Source of the DNA: Caulobacteraceae bacterium
GTDB lineage: Bacteria > Pseudomonadota > Alphaproteobacteria > Caulobacterales > Caulobacteraceae
Reading direction: 5' to 3'
Length of the DNA: 64,000 nt
Assembly: GCA_947475875.1 (NCBI GenBank)
Contig: CANJME010000001.1
Coordinates: 62,001 to 126,000 of the forward strand
Positions within the stretch are counted from its first letter, which is position 1. Each line of letters begins with the position of its first letter. The position numbers and the translations under genes were made by a program. The notes beneath the pieces were generated by a model. It saw nothing but the letters and a program-made list of their open reading frames with translations. It was not told the origin of the DNA and did not search any database. Positions 38,402 to 46,984 of the stretch are shown here, one piece after another.

Positions 38402-38722
38402 CTAGGCTAACCACTCCACCGGCACATCCAGCGCCACTGCCAGCTTGGCTATGGTCTCGGGAGTTCCGGTCCGGCGCCCGGTCTCAAGATCGGACAGATA
38501 GCCCTGACCGATACCCGTCTTGAAACTCAAATGTAGCTGGGTTTCGTCACGCCAGTTGCGAATGGCCTTCAGCCGGCTTTCGCCCCGAAGGATCGCGGCG
38601 CTGACCTTCGGCGGCAGCAAGTCACCACCTTTCGCCAACTCGGCCTTCCGGGCGTCATAGATGGCGATATCGTGAGCATCCTCGTCTTCGTGATCGGCGC
38701 GTTCATTGCCCTGCCCCATCAT
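38402..38722 (-). CDS. XRE-family HTH protein resembling an antitoxin, no toxin partner
   Basis: A 106-residue protein with a C-terminal helix-turn-helix (~50-105: IRNWRDETQLHLSFKTGIGQGYLSDLETGRRTGTPETIAKLAVALDVPVEWL). The N-terminal segment IYDARKAELAKGGDLLPPKVSAAILRGESRLKAIRNW matches the layout of XRE antitoxins paired with RelE-type toxins. The upstream gene on this strand is an exported protein, not a toxin, so this looks like an orphan. ATG 38722, or the adjacent ATG 38719, starts 13 bases after the upstream gene's stop. Mobile loss of the toxin or a recruited regulator are both possible. Confidence 0.75.
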   Translation of the reverse strand: MMGQGNERADHEDEDAHDIAIYDARKAELAKGGDLLPPKVSAAILRGESRLKAIRNWRDETQLHLSFKTGIGQGYLSDLETGRRTGTPETIAKLAVALDVPVEWLA

Positions 38723-38735
38723 CGCGCGCGCTCGC

Positions 38736-39347
38736 CTATCGATCGAACACCAGGCTCGCGAACTTGGGCTCGACGTGCGCCATGCGGCCCACCGGCGGCA
38801 AACCGGTCAACAGCACATGGATTTCCCTGATCTTCAGGTCTCGGACCTTCAGTTCTTCTTTGGTTCGGAAATTCGAGAACAGGAGGATGTCCTCGATCTC
38901 CCGGCGGGAGGTGGCTGTGTCGCCCTTGAGCACCACCGCCTGGAAGCTGTGCTTCATATCTTCCGCATCGTTGTACCATTGTTGGGCCACGTTATCTTCC
39001 GCCCGGATGGCGCCGGTGTTGTTGACGCCGAGCGTCCGATCGCTGCCGTCGACGTCCTCGACCATCAGATTGGTTCCGCGGATGACAACCCCGATCTGGT
39101 CTGGCGTCTTGAGGTTTTCCAGATCTGCCTTGGTTACAGACGCCGTCACCGCATAGGCGTAGGATTTGGGCCCTTCGACGACGAACACGAACGGCGCCTT
39201 CTTGAGGTGAACCTCACCGCTGAAGGCAAGGCTCCTGCCGTCCTGCTCGACGTGCACTCGCCAGGTGTCCGCTCCCGCGGCGACGTCGGCGGCAAGCCCC
39301 AACGCCAGTCCGAAGGCCAGCGCCACCCCGAATCCGAACCCACGCAT
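38736..39347 (-). CDS. Exported protein of unknown function
   Basis: A 203-residue protein with a signal peptide (GFGVALAFGLALGLAADVAAGA). The mature part reads as alternating strands (WRVHVEQDGRSLAFSGEVHLKKAPFVFVVEGP), with a middle segment QQWYNDAEDMKHSFQAVVL. No catalytic motif is obvious. ATG 39347 has a very strong AGGAGGGG ribosome site. It is followed directly by the HTH gene. Family not recognised; a periplasmic beta-sandwich protein is my best description. Confidence 0.65.
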   Translation of the reverse strand: MRGFGFGVALAFGLALGLAADVAAGADTWRVHVEQDGRSLAFSGEVHLKKAPFVFVVEGPKSYAYAVTASVTKADLENLKTPDQIGVVIRGTNLMVEDVDGSDRTLGVNNTGAIRAEDNVAQQWYNDAEDMKHSFQAVVLKGDTATSRREIEDILLFSNFRTKEELKVRDLKIREIHVLLTGLPPVGRMAHVEPKFASLVFDR

Positions 39348-39437
39348 CCGCCCCTCCTGCGTCTTACAGGTTTACGTTCCCTTTTCGTTCTAGCTTGGCC
39401 GGAATTTCTGTCAAGCACCGTTTGATATCTCGACCCC

Positions 39438-39827
39438 TCACTTCGCCCCGCTGAACCCCTTCATCCCCAGGCGCCGGGCCAGCAAAGTCAGCGGCCGCAG
39501 CTTGTCGACCTGCCGTAAGATGACCTCGAAGACCCCGCCTCTTCGATACCGCGTTTCCATCTGCATGAAGGCCATCACCTCATCCGGCAGCTCGTGCAGC
39601 TCAAGTACTCGCCCGTCCGGCGCAACCAGCATCTGGCAGTTCCCAAAGGCCATCCACCCTAGCGCCTCCAGCACCCGGAACTCCGTCAGACAGGGCGCCC
39701 CGCCGACGGGTCCGCCGGTCACCTCAAAGTTCGGATTGGGCAGGGTTCCGTGGACCACCAGGTTCATTCCGCCGGGGGAACAGGCAGAGACGAGGATCAG
39801 CGCTGATGCGGCGATGACGGGGTTCAC
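39438..39827 (-). CDS. Small putative lipoprotein
   Basis: A 129-residue protein with a short signal and a lipobox-like ILVSAC, giving a predicted lipidated Cys16. Two further Cys (APCLTEF, GNCQMLV) could form a disulfide. The C-terminal part (VDKLRPLTLLARRLGMKGFSG) is basic and helical. GTG 39827 is the only start near the signal sequence. No family recognised. Its start lies about 40 bases from the repeat element at 39869. Confidence 0.55.
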   Translation of the reverse strand: MNPVIAASALILVSACSPGGMNLVVHGTLPNPNFEVTGGPVGGAPCLTEFRVLEALGWMAFGNCQMLVAPDGRVLELHELPDEVMAFMQMETRYRRGGVFEVILRQVDKLRPLTLLARRLGMKGFSGAK

Positions 39828-39868
39828 AGCCGTCCCTTACGCCGCGCCAAACAAATCGACAAAATCCT

Positions 39869-39991
39869 TTCCCTCCCGCTTGTCGGGAGGGTGGATCGGC
39901 GCGATAGCGCCGAGACGGGTGGGCGAGTCTCAACGCCAGTTGCCACCCTGGCCGCTTCGCGGCCTGTCCCTCCCGACAAGCGGGAGGGAAA
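39869..39991. repeat. 123-bp compound palindromic element, copy A
   Basis: Bounded by perfect 24-bp terminal inverted repeats, each itself a hairpin (CCCTCCCG / CGGGAGGG). Inside are a GGCGC / GCGCC hairpin and a GGGTGG / CCACCC pair. Copy B at 42611-42729 has the same plan and most of the same sequence. No coding capacity. It looks like a non-autonomous REP/MITE-type element and forms the leader just upstream of the HIT gene's ribosome site. Confidence 0.85.
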
Positions 39992-40010
39992 GATGTGGAG
40001 GGACCAACCG

Positions 40011-40445
40011 ATGAGCCTCACCGGCGACTACGATCCGAACAACGTGTTCGCGAAGATCCTGCGCGGCGAAATCCCCTGCGCCACCATCTTCGAAGACGAC
40101 GACGTCCTGGCCTTCATGGACGCCTTTCCGCAGTCGAAAGGCCACAGCCTGGTGATCTCCAAAACCTCGCACGCGCGCAACCTGCTCGACATGGAGCCGG
40201 AGGTGCTCATCAAGGTCATGGCCGCGACGCAAAAGCTCGCCCGCGCCGTCATCGCCGCCCTCAACCCGGACGGCGTACTGATCAGCCAGTTCAACGGCGC
40301 CCCGGCCGGTCAGACCGTCTTCCACACCCACTTCCACGTCATTCCGAGATATGAGGGCGCGGCGCTGGCCCGTCACGGCGGCGGCATGGCCGATCCGGGC
40401 GAGCTCAGCGCGACCGCAAAAGAAATCGCCGCCAAAGTGGTCTGA
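40011..40445 (+). CDS. HIT family protein (histidine triad nucleotide hydrolase)
   Basis: A 144-residue cytoplasmic protein of the Hint type that hydrolyses nucleoside phosphoramidates or related nucleotides. The active-site triad HTHFHVIPR is complete near residue 105, with the upstream FMDAFPQSKGHSLVISK strand typical of Hint. ATG 40011 has GGAGGG about 9 bases upstream. The frame continues upstream into the palindromic element, which is not coding. Single gene. Confidence 0.93.
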   Translation: MSLTGDYDPNNVFAKILRGEIPCATIFEDDDVLAFMDAFPQSKGHSLVISKTSHARNLLDMEPEVLIKVMAATQKLARAVIAALNPDGVLISQFNGAPAGQTVFHTHFHVIPRYEGAALARHGGGMADPGELSATAKEIAAKVV

Positions 40446-40473
40446 CCTGCGTTTTGTCGCGTACTAGCTCCGT

Positions 40474-40490
40474 CGCGCGTTACTCGCGCG
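40474..40490. terminator. Small GC hairpin after the HIT gene
   Basis: CGCGCG, loop TTACT, CGCGCG: 6-bp stem 28 bases after the HIT stop. An A-rich rather than T-rich stretch follows on the plus strand, so terminator function is doubtful. Confidence 0.3.
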
Positions 40491-40518
40491 ATAACAAAAA
40501 ACGTTGTGGAGAACGTCC

Positions 40519-42240
40519 GTGGTCAACAAGTCTGGAAAATTCGCCGGTACGGCGTTGACGGCGAGCCTCGCCGCCGCACTCGTGTTCACCACTGCCACGG
40601 GCGGCTACTCCCAGCAGCCGGCCGCCCAGCCCAAGGCGGCGATCCCGAACTTCCCCATCCCCGACAATTTCGCCGGCGTCGCCGGCTCAGCCGCCGAGGT
40701 CGCCCGCATCGCCGGCCTCTGCGGCCCCAACCGCAACGCCGCTGACGGCTATGCGCCGGCGCCCGCAACTCCGGGCCAAACCAAGGCCCCGATCGTCAAG
40801 GGAACCCAAGGCTACGCGGTCGAGACCGTCGCCAAAATCGAACGCCCCTGGGGCATGGCCTTCCTGCCAAACGGCAGGATGCTGGTCTCCTTCCGTAACG
40901 GCGGCATGCGCCTTGTCGATGCCAAGGGCGTGGTTGGCGAGCCGATCGCCAATGTCCCGCAGATGGTCATGCCGCGCCTCGGCTCGGGCATGTACGGCGT
41001 CATCACCGACAAGGACTTCGCCAAGAACCGCACCATCTATTTCGCCTATCACACCCGCATGGCGGCCGATCCCGCCGCCATGGGCCGCGTCTCCAGCGCC
41101 AAACTGTCAGCCGACGAAAAGAGCCTGACCGACGTCAAGGTGCTGCGCGAAGGCGTCGATATCCAGCCGCGCGCCATCCTCCAGGGCCGCGACGGCAAGC
41201 TCTACATCTTCTCGGGCGACGTCACCGACACCGGCGCCAACACCCAAAACATGACGAGCCAGCTTGGCAAGGTGCTGCGCATCAACACCGACGGCACGGT
41301 CCCCGCCGACAACCCGTTCAACGCCCGCGCCGACGTCAACCCGGCCATCTGGGCCAACGGCTATCGCGACATACATTCGGCCGCGGTCAATCCGCGCACG
41401 GGCGAAGTCTGGGCCGTCGAAAACGTCCCGCGCGGCGGCGATGAGATCGACATCTACCGCAAGGGCAAGAACTACGGCTTCGGTGTCATCAGCTATGGCC
41501 GCCAGAACAACGGCGCTTACATCAATGGCGGCAAGACCGCCCAGGACGGCATGGAACAGCCGCTCTACTACTGGAACCCCTCGATCGCGCCTTCTGGCAT
41601 GATGTTCTACACAGGCTCAAAGTTCCCCGGTTGGCGGGGCAACCTCTTCGTCGGCGGCATGTCCGGCATGCAGGTCTCGCGCCTCGTCATGGACGGCGAA
41701 AAGGTGGTCGGCGAAGAAAAGCTGCTGATGGACCGCTGCCAGCGGATCAAGGTCATTGACCAGGGCCCGGATGGCAATATCTACATCCTCACCGACCAGA
41801 TGCCGCCGCTGGACAACGAGATCCTGCGCCTGGTTCCGGCACGCACCCCGCCTGAGCCGAAGCAAGCTCCCGCCGGCGCCCCGATCCCGACCCCGCAACC
41901 CGGCCCCGGAGAACGCCCGGCCCCCGCTCGCGGCGGCGCGGCGGCTCCCGCCGCGCCAGCGCCCGGCAGAGGCCCCGTCCCTGCGCCTGCGGCGGCCGTC
42001 AACATCACCCCCGCCGAACTCGCCGCTGGCCAGGCCGCCTTCGCCAAGGTGTGCGCCGGCTGCCACGGCCCGCAAGGCCAGGGCAACTTCGGCCCTGCCA
42101 TCGCCAGCCGCACCGACGTCACTGAGATCACCCGCGTCATCGTAAGCGGCCAAGGCGCCATGCCGCCGTTTGGGTCTGACAGCATCTCAAACGCGGACCG
42201 GGATGCGGTGGCGAAGTTTATAGGGACGCTGAGGCGCTAG
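40519..42240 (+). CDS. PQQ-type sugar dehydrogenase fused to a C-terminal cytochrome c
   Basis: A 573-residue exported quinoprotein. The signal peptide is GTALTASLAAALVFTTATGGYSQ. A six-bladed soluble-GDH/sorbosone-type beta-propeller follows (~95-425: RPWGMAFLPNGRMLVSFRNGGM, ANGYRDIHSAAVNPRTGEVWAVENVPRGGDEID, YYWNPSIAPSGMMFYTG). A Pro/Ala-rich linker (~430-490) joins a cytochrome c domain with heme motif CAGCH (Cys512-His516) and likely axial Met in GAMPPF. The fusion would pass electrons directly from PQQ to heme. GTG 40519 has GGAG 7 bases upstream. The true sugar or alcohol substrate is unknown. Confidence 0.88.
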   Translation: MVNKSGKFAGTALTASLAAALVFTTATGGYSQQPAAQPKAAIPNFPIPDNFAGVAGSAAEVARIAGLCGPNRNAADGYAPAPATPGQTKAPIVKGTQGYAVETVAKIERPWGMAFLPNGRMLVSFRNGGMRLVDAKGVVGEPIANVPQMVMPRLGSGMYGVITDKDFAKNRTIYFAYHTRMAADPAAMGRVSSAKLSADEKSLTDVKVLREGVDIQPRAILQGRDGKLYIFSGDVTDTGANTQNMTSQLGKVLRINTDGTVPADNPFNARADVNPAIWANGYRDIHSAAVNPRTGEVWAVENVPRGGDEIDIYRKGKNYGFGVISYGRQNNGAYINGGKTAQDGMEQPLYYWNPSIAPSGMMFYTGSKFPGWRGNLFVGGMSGMQVSRLVMDGEKVVGEEKLLMDRCQRIKVIDQGPDGNIYILTDQMPPLDNEILRLVPARTPPEPKQAPAGAPIPTPQPGPGERPAPARGGAAAPAAPAPGRGPVPAPAAAVNITPAELAAGQAAFAKVCAGCHGPQGQGNFGPAIASRTDVTEITRVIVSGQGAMPPFGSDSISNADRDAVAKFIGTLRR

Positions 42241-42260
42241 CTCGGAAAACGGGGAAGGGG

Positions 42261-42602
42261 ATGCGAGATCTCGCTGTTGCGGCCGTTTTTTCCGTCGGAT
42301 TGCTGCTCTTCGATCGATTTTTTCCGAGCTGGTCCATCTTTCTGCCCGGCATGCTGCGGCAATTGGAAATCGACCTCGATGAGTTCAACAGAACTTTTCG
42401 TCGAATGTTCTGGTGGCGGGCGCCATTTTTGGCGTTGGCAGTCGGAAGCCTGGTCCTGGCTGGCCATCTCGACCGGTTTGATGGCTATACGGGGACAGCG
42501 ATCGCCGTTGCCTTCATTTGGTACTTAGCTTCGTACTTCTACACGATGTTCCGCACCGGGCAGATCGTTCGAAGGGCAAAGGGCCACGCCTCCAAGGACT
42601 GA
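42261..42602 (+). CDS. Small membrane protein of unknown function
   Basis: A 113-residue protein with about three membrane segments: AVAAVFSVGLLLFDRF, APFLALAVGSLVLAGHL and AIAVAFIWYLASYFYTMF. A positively charged C-terminus (RRAKGHASKD) suggests a cytoplasmic tail. ATG 42261 has GGGGAAGGGG directly upstream. It lies 20 bases after the dehydrogenase stop and may be co-transcribed. Family not recognised. Confidence 0.65.
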   Translation: MRDLAVAAVFSVGLLLFDRFFPSWSIFLPGMLRQLEIDLDEFNRTFRRMFWWRAPFLALAVGSLVLAGHLDRFDGYTGTAIAVAFIWYLASYFYTMFRTGQIVRRAKGHASKD

Positions 42603-42610
42603 ATTTAGTC

Positions 42611-42729
42611 TTTCCCTCCCGCTTGTCGGGAGGGTGGATCGGCGCGAAGCGCCGAGACGGGTGGGCGAGTCAGGGGTTGCCCACCCTGGCCGCTGGCGCG
42701 ACCGTCCCTCCCGACAAACGGGAGGGAAA
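42611..42729. repeat. 119-bp compound palindromic element, copy B
   Basis: Same plan as copy A at 39869-39991: 24-bp terminal inverted repeats with one mismatch, plus internal GGCGCG / CGCGCC-type and GGGTGGGC / GCCCACCC pairs. It sits between the small membrane protein and the end of clpA (42735), where it could terminate both transcripts. Confidence 0.85.
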
Positions 42730-42734
42730 AACCC

Positions 42735-45059
42735 CTACTCCGCCGTCTCCGGCTCTACCGTCTCGCCCTTGGCCTTGCCGGCGCCAGGCGCGAGCGGTTC
42801 GATCTCGAAGGCGATCTTGCCGTCTTTGAGCACGACCTTGACGTGGCCGCCGCGGACCAGGCCGCCGAACAGGATTTCGTCGGCCAGGGGCTTTTTGATC
42901 GCGTCCTGGATCACCCGGGCGAGAGGCCGGGCGCCGTAGAGCTCGTCGAAGCCGTTCTTGGCCAGCCAGTCGGTGGCGTCTTCCGACAGCGAGACCGTCA
43001 CATGCCGGTCGGCCAGCTGGGCCTCCAGTTGCAGCACGAACTTCAGCACCACCTGACGGATGATCTCCGGCGTCAGCGCCTTGAACGCCACCACCGCATC
43101 CAGACGGTTGCGGAATTCCGGCGAGAACAGCCGCTTGATCGCCGCCTCTTCCTCGTCCGCCGCCCGGCCGCGGCCGAAACCGATGGACTGGCGCTGGCTG
43201 TCGGCCGCTCCGGCGTTTGTGGTCATGATCAAGACGACGTTGCGGAAGTCGATCTTCTTGCCGGTCGCATCGGTCAGCATGCCGTGGTCCATGACCTGCA
43301 GCAGGATGTTGTAGACGTCCGGGTGGGCCTTTTCGATCTCATCCAGCAGCACCACCGCGTGCGGATGCTGGTCCACCGCATCGGTGAGGAGGCCCCCCTG
43401 GTCGTGGCCGATATAGCCGGGCGGCGCCCCGATCAGCCGGCTTACCGTGTGGCGCTCCATGTATTCGGACATGTCGAAGCGCAGCAGTTCGATGCCCAGG
43501 GTGTGGGCCAGCTGCTTGGCGGCTTCAGTCTTGCCCACACCGGTCGGGCCGGAGAACAGATAGCAGCCGATCGGCTTTTGCGGATCGCGCAGGCCGGCCC
43601 TAGCCATCTTCATGGCTGACGACAGCTGTTCGATGGCCGCTTCCTGGCCGAACACCACCCGTTGCAGGTCGCTTTCCAGCTGACGCAGGGCCTCACTGTC
43701 GGTCTGCGACATCGCTTTCGGCGGAATGCGGGCGATCTTGGCGACCACCGCCTCGATCTCCTTCACGCCGATCTGCTTGCGGCGGCGGCTTTCGGGCAGC
43801 AGCATCTGCGAGGCGCCGGCCTCGTCGATGATGTCGATCGCCTTGTCCGGCAGCTTGCGGTCGTTGATGTACCGCGCCGAGAGGTCGACGGCGGCTTTGA
43901 GGGCCTCGTTCGTGTAACGTAGTTTGTGAAAATCTTCGTAGTAGCTCTTGAGTCCCTTGAGGATTTTCAAAGTGTCGGCGATTGACGGCTCATTGACGTC
44001 GATCTTCTGGAAGCGCCGCACCAGGGCGCGGTCCTTCTCGAAATGCTGGCGGTATTCCTTGTAGGTGGTCGAGCCCATGCAGCGCAGGGATCCCGACGCC
44101 AGGGCGGGCTTGAGCAGGTTCGAGGCGTCCATGGCTCCGCCACTGGTCGCGCCCGCGCCGATAACCGTATGGATCTCGTCGATGAACAGGATGGAGTCCG
44201 GATGGTTCTCCAGCTCCTTCAGAACCTGCTTGACCCGCTCTTCGAAATCGCCGCGATAGCGCGTGCCGGCCAGCAGGGAGCCCATATCCAGCGAGAAGAT
44301 CGTCGCCTTGGACAGCACCTCGGGCACCTCGCCGTCGATGATCTTCTTGGCCAGCCCCTCGGCGATGGCGGTCTTGCCGACGCCCGGATCGCCGACCAGC
44401 AGCGGATTGTTCTTGGTCCTGCGGCAGAGGATCTGGATCGCCCGGTCAACCTCGTCCATCCGCCCGATCAGCGGATCGACCTTGCCCAGCCGCGCCTTGG
44501 CGTTCAGGTCGACGCAATAGGCTTCCAGCGCATCGCCGCCGGCCGCCTTGGCGCCCGTTCCGCCCCGGATTTCGTCCTCGGCGCCGGCCGCCTTGACCGC
44601 GCGGGTCTCCGACGCGCCCGCCCGCTTGGCGATGCCGTGGGCGATGAAATTGACCGCGTCATACCGGGTCATGTCTTGCTGCTGCAGGAAGTAGGCGGCG
44701 TGGCTCTCACGCTCGGAGAAGATCGCGACCAGCACATTGGCGCCGGAAACATCCTCCTGGCCGGAAGACTGCACGTGGATCACGGCCCGCTGGATGACCC
44801 GCTGGAACCCCGCCGTCGGCTTGGCGTCGTCGCCACTGTCGATGACCAGGGACTTCAGCTCGATGTCCAGGTAGGTGATCAGGGCCGAACGCAGCTGGCC
44901 CATGTCGACGTCGCAGGCATTCAGCACCCGCGCTGAATCCTCGTCGTCCAAAAGGGCGAGCAACAGGTGCTCCAGCGTCGCGTACTCGTGCTTGCGCTCA
45001 TTGGCGTAGGCCACCGCGCGATGCAGGGTGTCTTCCAGATTATGCGAAAATGAGGGCAA
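42735..45059 (-). CDS. clpA: ATP-dependent Clp protease ATP-binding subunit ClpA
   Basis: A 774-residue AAA+ unfoldase that feeds substrates to ClpP. The N-domain begins [19 protein letters not shown]1 carries Walker A GDPGVGKT, and D2 carries GPTGVGKT with Walker [12 protein letters not shown]. The ClpP-docking tripeptide IGF is visible in RQSIGFGRG. The start is TTG 45059, supported by the family N-terminus (MPSFS) and AAAGGAC upstream. clpS lies 16 bases upstream, the conserved alphaproteobacterial pair. The C-terminus is extended and acidic/proline-rich ([18 protein letters not shown]). Confidence 0.97.
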   Translation of the reverse strand: MPSFSHNLEDTLHRAVAYANERKHEYATLEHLLLALLDDEDSARVLNACDVDMGQLRSALITYLDIELKSLVIDSGDDAKPTAGFQRVIQRAVIHVQSSGQEDVSGANVLVAIFSERESHAAYFLQQQDMTRYDAVNFIAHGIAKRAGASETRAVKAAGAEDEIRGGTGAKAAGGDALEAYCVDLNAKARLGKVDPLIGRMDEVDRAIQILCRRTKNNPLLVGDPGVGKTAIAEGLAKKIIDGEVPEVLSKATIFSLDMGSLLAGTRYRGDFEERVKQVLKELENHPDSILFIDEIHTVIGAGATSGGAMDASNLLKPALASGSLRCMGSTTYKEYRQHFEKDRALVRRFQKIDVNEPSIADTLKILKGLKSYYEDFHKLRYTNEALKAAVDLSARYINDRKLPDKAIDIIDEAGASQMLLPESRRRKQIGVKEIEAVVAKIARIPPKAMSQTDSEALRQLESDLQRVVFGQEAAIEQLSSAMKMARAGLRDPQKPIGCYLFSGPTGVGKTEAAKQLAHTLGIELLRFDMSEYMERHTVSRLIGAPPGYIGHDQGGLLTDAVDQHPHAVVLLDEIEKAHPDVYNILLQVMDHGMLTDATGKKIDFRNVVLIMTTNAGAADSQRQSIGFGRGRAADEEEAAIKRLFSPEFRNRLDAVVAFKALTPEIIRQVVLKFVLQLEAQLADRHVTVSLSEDATDWLAKNGFDELYGARPLARVIQDAIKKPLADEILFGGLVRGGHVKVVLKDGKIAFEIEPLAPGAGKAKGETVEPETAE

Positions 45060-45075
45060 CCGGGCTAAAGTCCTT

Positions 45076-45420
45076 TCAATCTTTTTCCATCGTACATTGC
45101 AGAGGATGCTGGTTCCGCCGGGCGGCCTCCACCACCCGGGCGACCTTGGTTTCGGCCACCTCGTAGGTAAAGACGCCGCACAGCCCTACGCCGTTCTGGT
45201 GCACGTGGAGCATGATCTGGGTCGCATCGTCCCGCGACTTGTTGAAAATCTCCTCAAGCACGTAGACGACAAATTCCATCGGCGTGTAGTCGTCGTTGAG
45301 CAGCAGGACGCGGTACATCGACGGCTTTTGCAGCTTGGGCTTGGTCTGCGAAATGACGCCCACGTCGCCGCGGTCGCCATTGCCGTCCTGTTGTGGATTG
45401 CCCTGCTTGCGCCCGGCCAT
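45076..45420 (-). CDS. clpS: ClpA adaptor ClpS (N-degron recognition)
   Basis: A 114-residue adaptor that delivers N-end-rule substrates to ClpA. The core [24 protein letters not shown] contains the substrate-pocket residues ([10 protein letters not shown]). A later strand has the [21 protein letters not shown] motif. The first ~30 residues are the flexible arm inserted into ClpA. ATG 45420 is the only good start. Operon with clpA. Confidence 0.96.
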   Translation of the reverse strand: MAGRKQGNPQQDGNGDRGDVGVISQTKPKLQKPSMYRVLLLNDDYTPMEFVVYVLEEIFNKSRDDATQIMLHVHQNGVGLCGVFTYEVAETKVARVVEAARRNQHPLQCTMEKD

Positions 45421-45605
45421 CTCTAGGTCTCACCGCTCCCGCGTCTCATGAGGGATTAGATATGATAAACCCGGAGCAATAAAAGGGCGAAGGGTCTTTC
45501 CGCGTCGCTTTGGCCCACCGATTGGCCATTTGCGCACAGAATGCCCACGGATTTGGGGCTTGGCGGCCTTTCACCGCGCCCCCGGCGCCGTCTAAACCTC
45601 GGGTC

Positions 45606-46262
45606 GTGAACGCCCAGCTTCGCCTTCCCCTGGCCCGCGAGCCTGATTTCAGCCGCGATCGATTCGCGACCTCGCCCGCCAATGCGGCGGCGCTGGCGCT
45701 GGTCAGCAGCTGGAATGCCGGAACCCTCGCGCTGGTCGGACCTGAAGGCTCGGGTAAGACGCACCTGGCCCACATCTGGGCCGCCGACCACGGCGCGAGG
45801 TTCCTGACCAAACCGCCCCGGGACATCGCGGTGCTTGGCGGTCAGCGGCTGATCATCGAGAACGCCGGGGCCTGGCCCGATCCCGAAAGCCTGTTTCATC
45901 TGCTCAACATGGTTCAGGTCTCCGGCGCCTTGATCCTGACCTCGCACCGCCGCCCGGCTCTTTGGCCCGCCGCCCTGCCCGACCTGCGCTCGCGGCTCAA
46001 CGCCCTGGCGGTCGCCGAACTGGCCGAACCGGACGATGCCGTGCTGAGCGCGGTGCTGACCGCCCTCTTCGCTGAGCGGCATATCCGCCCCACCCCTGAC
46101 GTGATCCCCTACCTGCTCTACCGCATGGAACGCTCGATCCCCGCCGCGCGCCGGGTGGTCGAGCATCTGGACGAGGCCGCCGCCCAGCAACGGCGCGAGG
46201 TCAACCGGGCTCTCGCCATCGAGATCATGGGCGATCCGGGAACCGGCAATCTGTTCGGCTAG
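45606..46262 (+). CDS. hdaA: DnaA regulatory inactivator HdaA
   Basis: A 218-residue AAA+ protein that, with the sliding clamp, stimulates ATP hydrolysis by DnaA and limits replication initiation. The N-terminus VNAQLRLPL holds the clamp-binding motif QLRLPL (residues 4-9). A Walker A GPEGSGKTHLAH (45-56) and the Hda/DnaA core ILTSHRRPALWPAALPDLRSRLNALAV with arginine sensor region follow. GTG 45606 places the clamp motif right at the N-terminus as in known HdaA; the frame is open to 45510. Its stop overlaps the convergent gene's stop by four bases. Confidence 0.92.
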   Translation: MNAQLRLPLAREPDFSRDRFATSPANAAALALVSSWNAGTLALVGPEGSGKTHLAHIWAADHGARFLTKPPRDIAVLGGQRLIIENAGAWPDPESLFHLLNMVQVSGALILTSHRRPALWPAALPDLRSRLNALAVAELAEPDDAVLSAVLTALFAERHIRPTPDVIPYLLYRMERSIPAARRVVEHLDEAAAQQRREVNRALAIEIMGDPGTGNLFG

Positions 46263-46855
46263 AGCCAGATCTGGGTGACGAGCGCCCAGATCGCCCCGCC
46301 GGTCAGCACCAGCACGGCGATGGCCGCGAGCGTCAGGATGTAACCGCCGATCGTCAGCAGCCCATCGCGCTGAACCAGGCTGAGCGCCAGAACCGCCAGC
46401 GCCAGCGCCGGCAGCACATTGCCGAGCGGCAAAGGCAGGATGAGGATCAGCGCCAGCAGGGTGCAGATGATCCCCATGAGGATATCTCCCGCGTGGCCGA
46501 ACATGAAGGTCAGCCTGCGCCGGGTCAGATGTTCAACGCGCACCACCCAGGGCATGGCTCTCTCGCAAAGCCTGGTCAGGGCGGCCCGGTCGATGGCGAC
46601 CTTTCGGATCGAAGCCGGCGCCCACGGCGTCATGGCGCCTACCGCCAGCTGCGGCGCGATCAGCAGCAGCGGAAAACCGAGGACGACCGAAGCTCCCGGC
46701 GGCATCGGAAAGATATTGGGTAGGGCCAGGATGAACAGCAGCGCGCCCAGTGATCGGCGGCCGAAATGGCGGATCACCAGGTCAAGGCTCACCGGCCCCT
46801 CGCCATCCTCCGGCAGGGTCTTCAGCAACATCGACAGGGATCGGGTGCGTTCCAT
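46259..46855 (-). CDS. ExoD-family membrane protein
   Basis: A 198-residue integral membrane protein of the exopolysaccharide synthesis ExoD family. Diagnostic stretches are VIRHFGRRSLGALLFILALPNIFPMPPGASVVLGFPLL and the later PLPLGNVLPALALAVLALSLVQRDGL, with five to six membrane segments in all. The biochemical role is not established; family members affect polysaccharide export or stress tolerance. ATG 46855 has AGGA just upstream; ATG 46924 in the same frame is an alternative. It is divergent from ppk1. Confidence 0.82.
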   Translation of the reverse strand: MERTRSLSMLLKTLPEDGEGPVSLDLVIRHFGRRSLGALLFILALPNIFPMPPGASVVLGFPLLLIAPQLAVGAMTPWAPASIRKVAIDRAALTRLCERAMPWVVRVEHLTRRRLTFMFGHAGDILMGIICTLLALILILPLPLGNVLPALALAVLALSLVQRDGLLTIGGYILTLAAIAVLVLTGGAIWALVTQIWL

Positions 46856-46984
46856 AAGGTCCTGCAAATAGGCAGTCAGGGTTCGGCGAACACCCCAGCC
46901 AAGGTAGACAATGTCATAAACCATCTATTCCATGTTTGCCGTTAGGGTGGCGATTAACCCTATCGGATCATAGATTTGGACGAC

